A DNA stretch of 20,646 bases from a virus: IMG/VR virus record IMGVR_UViG_3300044984_003330, positions 1 to 20,646 of that record. One strand, given 5' to 3'. The notes below the pieces were generated by a model. That model saw only the letters and a list, made by a program, of their open reading frames with translations. It had not been told where the DNA came from and did not search any database. The number at the start of each line of letters is the position of its first letter. Positions within the stretch are counted from its first letter, which is position 1. The translations under genes and the position numbers were made by a program. Shown one piece after another: positions 1 through 8,229 of this stretch.

Positions 1-68
1 GTCGAGGAACGGGGCACACTTTGTTGGGCGCTGTGATTTCGCCAGGCGGCCCGTAGAATGCTCCCATC

Positions 69-2090
69 ATGCCAGCCGCCGCAGATACCCAGCGCTACGC
101 CGAGCACAAGCAACGCGAAGCCAAGCGTTCTAGAAAGAAAAGCCAGGAAGGCCGAGACATTGGCGACCTTCCGCCTATCATCGATGTTGCTCGCCGCCAA
201 GGTTGCGAGTTCAACTTGCGATTGTTTTGCGAAACGTATTTGAAGGAACAGTTTTCGCTAGCATGGAGCAAGGCCCATTTGCTCGCCTTGGCAAAACTTG
301 AGCGGGCCATACTCAAAGGCGGGTTGTTCGCGCTCGCCATGCCGCGAGGATCTGGCAAGACAACACTAGCCGAAGCGGCCGCCATGTGGGCCATTCTTTA
401 CGGCCATATCAGGTTCGTGGTTATCGTTGGGGCCGAGAGCGACCACGCCGAAGAAATCGCGGAATCGATGCGGGTTGAGATTGAAAGCAATGAGCTACTC
501 TATGAGGATTTTCCCGAGGTTTGCTACCCGATTGAATGCTTGGATGGAATTGTAAATAGATCGGCCGGGCAGCTTCAGAACGGAGAGCGGACGCGCATCA
601 AGTGGACGGGCCGGATTATAAAGTTGCCGACGATTGAAGGGAGTCAATCGAGCGGGGGAGTTGTTAAGACCGCAGGCATTACGGGCCGAATCCGAGGGAT
701 GCGGGTTAAGCTTGCGGACGGATCGACGTTGCGGCCGGGCCTCATTCTAGTTGACGATCCACAGACGGACGAAAGCGCTAAGAGCATTACCCAAAATGCG
801 AGCCGCTTGAAGGTGCTTTCGAAAGCTATCTTGGGCCTCAAAGGGCCGACCGGAAAGCCCATCGCCGCGGTTATGGCATGCACGGTTATTGAGCCAGGCG
901 ATTGCATCGACCAAATTCTAGACGTTCAAAAATATCCGCAATGGCAGGGCCAACGGACCAAGCTAATTGAAGCTTGGCCGACATCGAAACGATGGGAAAC
1001 TTACGCCGAGCTTTGGAAGGTAGGAATGCAGGAAGGCCGAGGGATTGAGGATGCAACGGCCTACTATCGAGAGTATCGGGCCGAAATGCAGGAAGGGGCC
1101 ATTGTCAATTGGCCCGAGCGCTTCGACGAGGGCGAGCTTGACGCAATCCAACACTGTTGGAATTTGCGCTTAACCCTGGGAATCAAGGCGTTTTTGGCGG
1201 AATACAATAACGACCCTCAGCCCGATGTTGAAACGAAGCAACTCGATTTCTTCATGGCGGCCAGGCAGGGCGCGTTTACCCAGTGGGAGATTCCCGCTTG
1301 GGCGATTAAATCCACGGCCTTCATTGACGTTCAGGGCGAGGCGCTTTTCTATTTGTGTACTTCATGGGCCCAGGATTTTACCGGTGCAATCGTAAACTAT
1401 GGCATTTACCCAGAGCAGAGAATCGGGCTTGCCAGGCTTTCCGAATTGTCAGATCTCTTGAGCGACAAGGAAGGCGCGGGGCTTGAGGGCCGCATGAGTG
1501 AAGCGCTATTGAATACGATCGGAATGTTGCGATCAAAAGCAAAGTTCGATGCCATCGGCATAGATGCAAACTGGGGTTTGAGCACCGACGCAGTTTACAA
1601 GATCGCCTACGAGCAGGCCGCAAACAACGTGCACGCAATGCACGGCCGATTTTATGGCGCATCCTCGGCCCCTCTGAATGGCGGCCGACCCAAACAAGGC
1701 GAGCAACGGGGGTACTACTGGAAGCGCATCATTGAGGGGCCGCGGACTCGGATCCTATTTGACAACAACGCTTGGAAGGATACTTTGCTTTCCCGCTTGC
1801 AAACGAGCCTCGGGGATAGCGGGGCATTGTCGGTATTCTCGCCAGCCGCAGACAATCACAGCTTGCTAGATGAGCATTTTCACGCCGAGCATTATGTTGA
1901 GGTTTGGGCGCGTGGGATCAAGCGCAACGAGTGGAAGCAAACGCCAGGCGTTGATAACCATTGGTGGGATTGCTTGGTGGGTGCGGGAGTGCTTGCAAAT
2001 TTCGTAGGGTGTTCGGTGCCGACATGGAGTAGCGATCGACCGCGCCAGGTCAGTTTCGCAGAGATGCAACGCCAAGCCCGAGCGGGTTAG
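69..2090 (+). CDS. terL: Phage terminase large subunit
   Basis: This is the DNA-packaging motor: an ATPase that drives DNA into the prohead plus a nuclease that cuts the concatemer. The 673-residue length fits large terminases of lambda-portal-type phages. Visible motifs are a Walker A, PRGSGKTT at residues 92-99, and a Walker B-like hydrophobic strand ending in acidic residues, LILVDDP at about 225-231. A C-terminal RNase H-like nuclease has spaced acidic residues at D420 (AFIDVQG), D499 (IGIDANWG) and D634 (HWWDCLVGA). The ATG at 69 has only a weak ribosome binding site. No small terminase gene is recognisable upstream in the first 68 bases. It opens the rightward structural operon and is followed by a small protein and the portal. 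Family assignment is confident; nuclease residue roles are inferred from spacing. Confidence 0.93.
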   Translation: MPAAADTQRYAEHKQREAKRSRKKSQEGRDIGDLPPIIDVARRQGCEFNLRLFCETYLKEQFSLAWSKAHLLALAKLERAILKGGLFALAMPRGSGKTTLAEAAAMWAILYGHIRFVVIVGAESDHAEEIAESMRVEIESNELLYEDFPEVCYPIECLDGIVNRSAGQLQNGERTRIKWTGRIIKLPTIEGSQSSGGVVKTAGITGRIRGMRVKLADGSTLRPGLILVDDPQTDESAKSITQNASRLKVLSKAILGLKGPTGKPIAAVMACTVIEPGDCIDQILDVQKYPQWQGQRTKLIEAWPTSKRWETYAELWKVGMQEGRGIEDATAYYREYRAEMQEGAIVNWPERFDEGELDAIQHCWNLRLTLGIKAFLAEYNNDPQPDVETKQLDFFMAARQGAFTQWEIPAWAIKSTAFIDVQGEALFYLCTSWAQDFTGAIVNYGIYPEQRIGLARLSELSDLLSDKEGAGLEGRMSEALLNTIGMLRSKAKFDAIGIDANWGLSTDAVYKIAYEQAANNVHAMHGRFYGASSAPLNGGRPKQGEQRGYYWKRIIEGPRTRILFDNNAWKDTLLSRLQTSLGDSGALSVFSPAADNHSLLDEHFHAEHYVEVWARGIKRNEWKQTPGVDNHWWDCLVGAGVLANFVGCSVPTWSSDRPRQVSFAEMQRQARAG

Positions 2091-2145
2091 CCTCTTCACT
2101 TCCGCATGGGTTGCCAATACAATCGGGCGAAGTGATGCAACTTTA

Positions 2146-2210
2146 CCGGGGGGAAAAGGAGCGAGCCCCCCCGGCCGCAACGATTCCCCCCGGTTTATTC
2201 TCAACGGGGG
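2146..2210 (+). promoter_or_regulatory. Mutually exclusive GC-rich hairpins before the small gpW-position gene
   Basis: In the 125-base gap after the terminase gene, a left arm CCGGGGGG (2146-2153) can pair with CCCCCCGG at 2167-2174. Alternatively, extended to ACCGGGGGGAA (2145-2155), it can pair with TTCCCCCCGGT at 2184-2194, an 11-bp perfect stem. The second C-run could instead pair with the GGGGG at 2206-2210 that acts as the ribosome binding site of the gene at 2216. The pairing is seen directly; regulatory function is inference. If translation actually starts at 2111 these bases would be coding. Confidence 0.35.
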
Positions 2211-2215
2211 ATCCC

Positions 2216-2410
2216 ATGCCGACCGACCCAGCCGACAAACCGAAGATAAGAGAGGTTGACGGGCAAAAGATCGAGCAGCACTCTTTACCCGACCGCATTG
2301 CGTGGGAAAAGCACCAAGCCGAAAAGGCCGCGGGCGGGGGCTTCGGCGCCATGCGTTTTGGCCAGGTCAGGCTTGGTGGGGTGAACGATAGCGGGGCCAT
2401 GCCGCAATGA
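2216..2410 (+). CDS. Small head-tail joining-type protein (gpW position)
   Basis: A 64-residue, charged and Gly/Ala-rich protein between terminase and portal, the position held by gpW-like connector proteins in lambda-type phages. The core pattern L-x-D-x-I-x-W-E-K followed by a Gly-rich stretch and RFGQVRLGG resembles small proteins found at this position in many such phages, but no catalytic or binding motif is visible. I chose the ATG at 2216 because GGGGGA lies just upstream (2206-2211). An in-frame ATG at 2111 would add 35 residues that run through a GC-rich hairpin region and look non-coding. The stop overlaps the portal start by ATGA, so the two are translationally coupled. Its role in head assembly is inferred from position. 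Confidence 0.55.
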   Translation: MPTDPADKPKIREVDGQKIEQHSLPDRIAWEKHQAEKAAGGGFGAMRFGQVRLGGVNDSGAMPQ

Positions 2411-3786
2411 GCCTAATGTACGCGCCAGGAATACCAGTTGGCAACATGGCGCCTATCCAGGCCGCTTCTTACGATTCCGCGAGAACAACGAAGCTTAATG
2501 AACGCCATTGGGCGATCGGCCCCCAGGTATCGGATCCGACCCCAGAGCAACGCGCTACCCTTCGCAACAGAACGCGCTACGAGGTTGCCAACAATTCCTT
2601 GCTTGAGGGAATGATCGAAACCTACGCGCGGGATTTGGTTGGAAGCGGGCCGCATCCTACGTTCCGCGAGTTCGGATCCCAGCGCCGACAATTGCAGGCG
2701 GCATGGAAAGATTGGGCCGGGGAATTGTCGATCGGTTCGCTGATGAAAACGATCGCCAGGACTTACTTGATTGACGGGGAGTGTTTTTTACTTTCGATCG
2801 AGGAGCCCCCCTACGTTCGAATCATCGAGGCGGAACGGATTGTAAGCCCGCTAATGATGAACGATGCGTCAATGCAGCCCTACTGGCCAAACGCTATACC
2901 AGGGCCGAGCCAGCCAACACAGAAGCGCGAGCAAACGATCGAAGGAATCGAGTATTCGCAGGGGGTGCCGATTCATTACTACGTTGACGGGGGAAACGGA
3001 TTCACGGCCGATGTGCTTACCCATTTGTTCAAACAACAATTTGCAAATCAGCGCCGTGGGGTTCCGCGGCCAGCCCCCTCACTCGATATGCATGCGAACA
3101 TTAGGCGCACAAACCAAGCTTGCGTTATCAGCTATGAGACGGTTGCGAAAATCTCTTTAGTTTTGCAAGCGAAAATGCTATCGGCCCAAGCTACGGGCAA
3201 GCCCTTTGAGACTATCGATTTGGTGCCAGGTTCGGCCATTACTTTGCCCGAGGGATACGAGCTAGGGCAGGTCAAAGCAGAGCATCCCATGCAGAGCCAT
3301 AGGGATGCGGTTGCGATGTTCGTATGCGAGGCCGCAAGATGTTTTCCGATGCCACTCAACAAGGCGCTTGGGACTTCTCAAGATTCTAATTTCGCATCGG
3401 GTTCGCTGGATAACATCGACTACGAGCGGGCCATTGCTAGCGACCAAGTTTTGCTGGCAGAGCGATTAGTGCAAAGGCTTGTTGCTATTTTCTTGATGTT
3501 GCAAGGCCTGGAATATCAAAGGTGCTTTATCGGGTGGGATAGCATCCCGCACTTAAACCCTGAAAAGCAATTCGCAGCAATCGAAAAAAAGCTTTCCATG
3601 AGACTCACAAGCAGAACGCGGGAGGCCGCCAAACTTGGGGAGGATTGGGAGGATATCAACGAGGAGCTTGAGCGCGAAGAGCAAGCTATAGGAATGAGTC
3701 AGAACGAGCCGGGGGATAACCTTAACGGAGAGGATACAGAAGATGAGAGCGAAACGGATGCGGATGAAACCATACAAGATGATTAA
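2407..3786 (+). CDS. Phage portal protein, lambda family
   Basis: This is the dodecameric portal at the unique capsid vertex through which DNA enters and leaves. The 459-residue protein shows the lambda-portal signature region near the N-terminus: NSLLEGMIETYARDLVGSG at about residues 62-80, equivalent to the conserved stretch with DLVGTG in that family. Near residues 330-340 is a segment containing SGSLDNIDYERA, the conserved region before the C-terminal crown. The last ~40 residues are strongly acidic and probably disordered. The start ATG overlaps the preceding stop as ATGA, and its 3' end overlaps the protease-capsid gene by 44 bases, giving tight coupling of portal and capsid synthesis. 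Assignment is confident from motif and gene order. Confidence 0.92.
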   Translation: MSLMYAPGIPVGNMAPIQAASYDSARTTKLNERHWAIGPQVSDPTPEQRATLRNRTRYEVANNSLLEGMIETYARDLVGSGPHPTFREFGSQRRQLQAAWKDWAGELSIGSLMKTIARTYLIDGECFLLSIEEPPYVRIIEAERIVSPLMMNDASMQPYWPNAIPGPSQPTQKREQTIEGIEYSQGVPIHYYVDGGNGFTADVLTHLFKQQFANQRRGVPRPAPSLDMHANIRRTNQACVISYETVAKISLVLQAKMLSAQATGKPFETIDLVPGSAITLPEGYELGQVKAEHPMQSHRDAVAMFVCEAARCFPMPLNKALGTSQDSNFASGSLDNIDYERAIASDQVLLAERLVQRLVAIFLMLQGLEYQRCFIGWDSIPHLNPEKQFAAIEKKLSMRLTSRTREAAKLGEDWEDINEELEREEQAIGMSQNEPGDNLNGEDTEDESETDADETIQDD

Positions 3787-5518
3787 GGCCGCGGGCCGTA
3801 TCAATCTCTGTAGTGATGTTACTTTTGGGATTGCCCCAGTCGAGGCGGCCCAAGATGGAAAGCCGGGCAAAGTGCCCTTTCGTCAAGTGGCCTACACTGG
3901 CGCCAAAATGAGTATTCCCGGTTACAACTTTCCGGTTGTACTCAATCTCGCCGGGGCAGTGCTTTCCAATACCAGGCCGATACTACTTGAACACGATCGC
4001 AAGGCGCTCGCCGGGCAATCTAGCAAATGCGCCATCGAGGCCGAGGGGCTTGTTATTGAAGGCCACATGCTTGAGACAGCGGCCGCGGGTGAAGTGCTTG
4101 AGCTTGCAAACCAGGGCTTCCAATGGCAGGCCAGCGTTGGCGCGGCCCCATTGGCGCCGCCTCAGTTTATTCAAGCCGGATCGAGCGTTAACGTAAACAA
4201 TCAAACAGTGGACGGACCGTGTTTGGTGTTTGCCAAATGGCAGCTTGGGGAAAGTTCGTTTGTTAAGATCGGCGCGGACATGGCCACACAATCCCAGTTT
4301 GGCCAGCCGATCGCCGCGAGCTACGCAGGCCCATCGTACTTGCCATCCGTCCCAACGGGCCAGGCCCCAGGCGTTCACATGGTGCGCAATTACAACACGA
4401 ACGAATCCGCTATCGAGTGCGCTTTATTGCGGACGATCAATTGCGGATCCCAAACCGAAAAGCAATTCTCGGATGAAATCAACTCGGCCGCGGATTCGAT
4501 GCGGGGAATCACACTTCACGGAGTTATGGCCCGCAGCATCGCCGCGGCCGGGCAGACGCCACTCTATGAGCGCGTCCCGCTATACACGAAGTCTATCGAG
4601 TTGATTCAGGCTTCCCAGAATTCGACCGTAAGCCTTCCGAGAGTGTTCGCAAATACTCTTAACAAGGCCATGCTAGCCCAAATGGGAGTCATGCCGACGC
4701 TATACCAGCGCATGGTTAAAACGGATTCGGCGAGCGATTTTAGAGCGAAGAATTTTATTCGCTTGAGCGGTGTTGGTGGATTCCAAACCGTTAACGCCGA
4801 GGGCGAATTGAAATCCCTTCGCTTACTGGATGCACAATACTCGGCCAAGCTTGCGACCTTTGGTAGCATCTTGGGATTGAGCCGCGAGCAAATGGTTAAT
4901 GACGATGTGGGCGCCTTTGCGCAGTTGCCAGAGATTTTCGGGCGGGCCTCGGCCTTGGCGATCGAGCAAGAATTCCACCGCGTTTTTCTCGCCAGCTTTG
5001 TTGCCGGGAATACCATCGGCCTACCGCCAGCGGGTCACCCCCTCAACGGTGTTTTAACGGCGTTGGATTTGAGCCCATCAAACATGAACGCCCTCACGTG
5101 GGTTCTTCAGTTCTTCAGGGACCAAAGGGACTCGCAAGGGATGCCGATGATGGCCCAGCCTCAAACGTTGTTTGTGCCGACATCCTTGGAGGTGCCAGCG
5201 CTTCAAACAATGACCGCCATCAACGCGACGACCACAGCAAACACAAACGTTCTTGCGGGCCGTTTTAACGTTGAGGTTAGCCCGTACTTGAACAACGCAA
5301 ACATTGCAGGGAACAGCCAAAAGGATTGGTATATCGTTGGCAATCCCAACGTGTTGCCGTTCCTGATCCTTCTGTTCTTGAATGGAGCTTCTAGCCCCAC
5401 GTTTGAGTCCGCGGATATGGATTTTAGCGTAGTGGGTGGGATGCGTTGGCGAGGTTATTGGGACTTTGGTTTCAATGCGGCCGAGCCACAGGGGGCGGCG
5501 AAAATCGACGTCACATAG
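3743..5518 (+). CDS. Prohead protease / major capsid protein fusion
   Basis: One 591-residue polypeptide joins a prohead protease to the major capsid protein. Residues ~20-180 look like a S78-type prohead protease: catalytic His84 in LLEHDRK, a GLVIEGHML strand at 102-110, and Ser131 in FQWQASVGA. The region from ~215 to 591 matches the HK97-fold/gpT-like capsid family, with the helix-rich stretch GELKSLRLLDAQYSAKLATF followed by GLSREQMVNDDVGAF. Protease-capsid fusions are a recognised architecture in which the protease part probably acts as scaffold and is then cut off. GGAGAGG at 3728-3734 supports the ATG at 3743; in-frame ATGs at 3758 and 3764 are alternatives. A strong hairpin follows the stop. 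The cleavage site, probably between residues 180 and 215, is inferred. Confidence 0.88.
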   Translation: MRAKRMRMKPYKMIKAAGRINLCSDVTFGIAPVEAAQDGKPGKVPFRQVAYTGAKMSIPGYNFPVVLNLAGAVLSNTRPILLEHDRKALAGQSSKCAIEAEGLVIEGHMLETAAAGEVLELANQGFQWQASVGAAPLAPPQFIQAGSSVNVNNQTVDGPCLVFAKWQLGESSFVKIGADMATQSQFGQPIAASYAGPSYLPSVPTGQAPGVHMVRNYNTNESAIECALLRTINCGSQTEKQFSDEINSAADSMRGITLHGVMARSIAAAGQTPLYERVPLYTKSIELIQASQNSTVSLPRVFANTLNKAMLAQMGVMPTLYQRMVKTDSASDFRAKNFIRLSGVGGFQTVNAEGELKSLRLLDAQYSAKLATFGSILGLSREQMVNDDVGAFAQLPEIFGRASALAIEQEFHRVFLASFVAGNTIGLPPAGHPLNGVLTALDLSPSNMNALTWVLQFFRDQRDSQGMPMMAQPQTLFVPTSLEVPALQTMTAINATTTANTNVLAGRFNVEVSPYLNNANIAGNSQKDWYIVGNPNVLPFLILLFLNGASSPTFESADMDFSVVGGMRWRGYWDFGFNAAEPQGAAKIDVT

Positions 5519-5560
5519 TCCCCAAATTCTTAGCGGGTTGAGAGGGATCCGTTAAGTTGT

Positions 5561-5595
5561 GCCTCGGGGTTTGTGGAACGTGCAAACCCCGAGGC
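5561..5595 (+). terminator. Hairpin terminator after the capsid gene
   Basis: A perfect 13-bp stem: GCCTCGGGGTTTG at 5561-5573 pairs with CAAACCCCGAGGC at 5583-5595 across a 9-base loop, followed by CTCTTTCC. It sits in the 113-base gap between the capsid gene and the decoration gene. The T-tract is poor, so it may be a partial terminator or an mRNA 3'-end stabiliser that keeps capsid mRNA abundant relative to downstream genes. Confidence 0.7.
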
Positions 5596-5631
5596 CTCTT
5601 TCCAAAACACTTTATGATTTAGAGGTTAGAA

Positions 5632-6969
5632 ATGCCAAATACAATTTGCCGATCGTTTCAAGAGGGTAGCAGAATCGACCATACGCCAAGCGCGGACTTA
5701 GGCGCGGGGGTTATCGTCGTTCTAAACGTGGGGGCGGGTCAAAACAGGATAAAGGGAGTTGCTACGAGCGACATACCAGCCAATACGCCCGGATCCCTTG
5801 ATGCAACGCATGGACGGATTTACGAATGCGCTTTTGTGCCAGGTTCCAATCTAGTGGATATGCAGGATATCTTCGTTGAGCCGGACGGGGATTTAGTCCT
5901 CACTTCCAACAGTGGAGCAAACCCAAAGTTCGGCCAATGCGTTGGAGCGTATCTCGCCGCAGCAACGGCCGTACTTGTCAGAGCAACTTTTCTATTGTTG
6001 TTCATGCTTGGCGTTGCACTTGGCCAAGATTGTGCGGACGGAAAGTGTATACCAGTTGAGGCTAACGTCATCGTTGCCGATACCCCGCACGTTCGATGCA
6101 TGGTTGGGAATAGTTGCGGGAGTGGGACAATTTGCGGAATCGATGCGACGGGCGCCTATGTTTTGTCCAATGCCCATGTTTGGGGAACGCAACTCGGAAA
6201 GGTTGTCAACATCGATGCCGTAGTGGGTGGAGTTCAAAAACGGACTCAGGGCCGCTTGGTGTTCGCTGGATACTCCAGCACGAGAATGGTTGATTTCGCG
6301 ATTGCCCTATGTCCAAACCTCAAGAGCGAGCGCTATATGCCATTGCTACGAACAGAGCCAGCGGGCCAGCCGTTCGAAACAATTGGCAGCCCGAGATGTG
6401 TTTGGCCGCAAGTGCGAAAACCCTTTAACGACCCTCGCAACTATGGCGATGGTTTAGTCACAGGTTCGCCGGATGCGATCGGGGGGCAAAGTGGTAGCGC
6501 TATCTACAACGCGGCCGGGCAGCAAATCGCCCTTCTCACATGGTCTATCAATGGTCGATGTGCGGGCCAAAAGACTTCCAAGCTATGGCAGGTTGCAACT
6601 AGCCGAAACGTATTGCTCGCCGATGTTCGGCCCGAGGGGCTTAGGGAAATGGGCGAGCCATGCCAGGAAGGCGTATTCGGTTCGGTTCCTTTCCTGCAGG
6701 AAGTGCAATCAGGAAGTGTTCGTCCAGTGACGGAAAACGTGATCGCCTCGCTAGCCTCATCCTCCATGGAGCAAATGCCGATTTGGTTCGACGCCAGCAA
6801 GCCAGAGCCAGCGCCAGATTGTTTTGAACTCACAGAGCAAGAAAAGGAGTTGATTAAATTCCTTCGCAAACAAGCAGAAACGGGCGTAGGCGAAACCAAA
6901 TACAACTGGGCCGAAATCATTCGCCTGGTCCTGGAGCTTATTGCCATCATCAACAAAAAAGGGAACTAA
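5632..6969 (+). CDS. Fusion: capsid-decoration-like domain plus trypsin-like serine protease
   Basis: A 445-residue protein of two parts. Residues 1-~118 resemble DUF2190-type capsid decoration proteins: beta-rich, ending GQCVGAYLAAATAVLVRA, the usual end of such a protein. Without a stop it runs into a signal-peptide-like hydrophobic segment (about 117-131, with LLLFMLGVALG) and then a chymotrypsin-fold protease. The full triad is visible: His182 (LSNAHVWG), Asp221 (VDFAIAL) and Ser287 (GGQSGSAI). Seven or more cysteines lie in the protease half. The tail (about 398-445) is helical and ends NKKGN. AGAGG at 5621-5625 supports the ATG at 5632. No ribosome binding site precedes the internal ATG at 6004, so a true fusion is favoured. 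Possible roles are virion maturation, degradation of host surface protein, or egress; none is shown. Confidence 0.78.
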   Translation: MPNTICRSFQEGSRIDHTPSADLGAGVIVVLNVGAGQNRIKGVATSDIPANTPGSLDATHGRIYECAFVPGSNLVDMQDIFVEPDGDLVLTSNSGANPKFGQCVGAYLAAATAVLVRATFLLLFMLGVALGQDCADGKCIPVEANVIVADTPHVRCMVGNSCGSGTICGIDATGAYVLSNAHVWGTQLGKVVNIDAVVGGVQKRTQGRLVFAGYSSTRMVDFAIALCPNLKSERYMPLLRTEPAGQPFETIGSPRCVWPQVRKPFNDPRNYGDGLVTGSPDAIGGQSGSAIYNAAGQQIALLTWSINGRCAGQKTSKLWQVATSRNVLLADVRPEGLREMGEPCQEGVFGSVPFLQEVQSGSVRPVTENVIASLASSSMEQMPIWFDASKPEPAPDCFELTEQEKELIKFLRKQAETGVGETKYNWAEIIRLVLELIAIINKKGN

Positions 6970-6970
6970 A

Positions 6971-7390
6971 ATGGCGATTCAATTCAACGTTGCCACGCGG
7001 AACGGTAGGCTAGATGCGATCGAGACGACAAACGGCACAAGTTGCTCGATGGAGATTCGTTCGGGCGCTGTTCCCGCTAATTGCGCCGCAGCAAATGCGG
7101 GATCCGTACTTGCGACTATAAATCTGCCAGCCGATTGGATGGCCGCAGCGACAGGCGGTCAAAAGCTTCTAGCGGGCAGTTGGCAGGATCTCAGCGCCGA
7201 CGCTACGGGGACCGCGGCCCATTTTAGGATGTTCAACTCCCAAGCGACCAAGGACGGTACAACGTGCTTTTTGCAGGGGACCGTAACAGCAACAAGCGGG
7301 GGTGGCGATATGGAGCTTACTTCGGTTAGTTTGACCGCCGGACAATCCGTGTCCATTACTACCTTTACCCTGACAGACGGTAACGCGTAA
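6971..7390 (+). CDS. Conserved phage structural protein (139 aa)
   Basis: A 139-residue, Ala/Gly/Thr-rich, beta-type protein beginning MAIQFNVATRNGRLDAIET. I recognise the pattern (N-terminal RNGRLDAIET, a central GTAAHFRMF, and a final VTATSGGGDMELTSVSLTAGQSV-type region) as a widespread small phage protein lying between capsid and tail genes, usually annotated hypothetical. It is probably a virion component. The start at 6971 lies one base after the preceding stop, with AAAGGGA upstream as ribosome binding site. An upstream in-frame ATG at 6941 lies inside the previous gene and is less likely. Exact function is unknown. Confidence 0.75.
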   Translation: MAIQFNVATRNGRLDAIETTNGTSCSMEIRSGAVPANCAAANAGSVLATINLPADWMAAATGGQKLLAGSWQDLSADATGTAAHFRMFNSQATKDGTTCFLQGTVTATSGGGDMELTSVSLTAGQSVSITTFTLTDGNA

Positions 7391-7392
7391 AG

Positions 7393-8229
7393 ATGCCGCT
7401 AACACTCGATAAACTCATTGGGGCCTATAAACAGGTTGTTCCCCTTACAAAAACGACCGTTCTCACGACCGTTGCGGGGATTCCGTTTACTCTATTCGAC
7501 CGCGCAGGCGTTCCGGCCGCGGGGAGTCTAAACCCAGGCAACACGACAACCGGTATCGTTCCAGTCGATACCGACGCAACAGGGTACCCGGTGCTTGATA
7601 ATCCCTTGGGGACCAACAAGCTTTATTTGTCGAGGGTTGCGATAAACGGCAGCGTTGCTATGTCAATCGATCTCTACGACGTATTGTTCATGGCGGGCCA
7701 AACGACGATCCCAACGAGCGGGACAACGACCGTTGCCCTAACAAGCCGACCTAGTTTCAGTGGCCGCGTTCCGTTTTTGGCGGACGGTGTAACGCGCGAT
7801 TGGTCACGCGTAGAGTTGTTTATTCAAGCAAGTACCGCGCTTTCCAATCACACCCATACTTGCTCGATTGATTATCTTGACCAAGGCGGAGCCGCGAGCA
7901 ACACGGGCAACGTATCAACGCAAGCTATTACCATCAATCGATGGATCCGTTGCCCGCTAGCGGCGGGCGATTCAGGCGTTCAAGAAATCACAGGATACAA
8001 CGTCAACGGCGTGGCTAGCGCTACGGGCAGCCTTTCCGTGTTGGCAGCCCGAAGACTAGGAAGCTTTCGCACACAGGGCGGTTTGTCCTCGCTCTACGGG
8101 CCAGACTATACGGGCTTGCCCGAGTTGTACGGCAACTCGGCCATCGTGATGGTATGCCGTTCGGATAGTACAAGTTCCGGCACTCCAGACGTCTTGATTG
8201 AAGTCGCGCACATGGATCCCAACGCCTAA
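7393..8229 (+). CDS. Conserved phage structural protein (278 aa)
   Basis: A 278-residue, Thr/Ser/Gly-rich protein beginning MPLTLDKLIGAYKQVVPLTK. It is predicted beta-rich, without cofactor or catalytic motifs. It resembles a phage family that regularly follows the 139-residue protein upstream, with a conserved start (LDKLIGAYKQ), a central SRVAINGSV-type strand and LPLQAGDTG-like motif (here CPLAAGDSG near residue 190), and a C-terminal YGNSAIVMV. It is likely a virion protein of the head-tail region or a decoration element. It begins three bases after the previous stop with little ribosome binding site, so translation is probably coupled. The stop overlaps the next start as TAATG. Function is not established. 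Confidence 0.7.
   Translation: MPLTLDKLIGAYKQVVPLTKTTVLTTVAGIPFTLFDRAGVPAAGSLNPGNTTTGIVPVDTDATGYPVLDNPLGTNKLYLSRVAINGSVAMSIDLYDVLFMAGQTTIPTSGTTTVALTSRPSFSGRVPFLADGVTRDWSRVELFIQASTALSNHTHTCSIDYLDQGGAASNTGNVSTQAITINRWIRCPLAAGDSGVQEITGYNVNGVASATGSLSVLAARRLGSFRTQGGLSSLYGPDYTGLPELYGNSAIVMVCRSDSTSSGTPDVLIEVAHMDPNA

Noticed and set aside
2111-2215. N-terminal extension of the gpW-position protein from the ATG at 2111
   Set aside because: It would translate a GC-rich hairpin region into low-quality sequence, and a better ribosome binding site precedes the ATG at 2216.
6504-6956. 150-residue minus-strand ORF opposite the protease
   Set aside because: Serine-rich shadow without start signals or family features; the plus strand carries the protease and its conserved triad.
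5632-6969. Calling the trypsin-like protein the phage lysis enzyme
   Set aside because: The domain is a chymotrypsin-type protease with no cell-wall amidase, lysozyme or binding domain; a lysis role would be guesswork.
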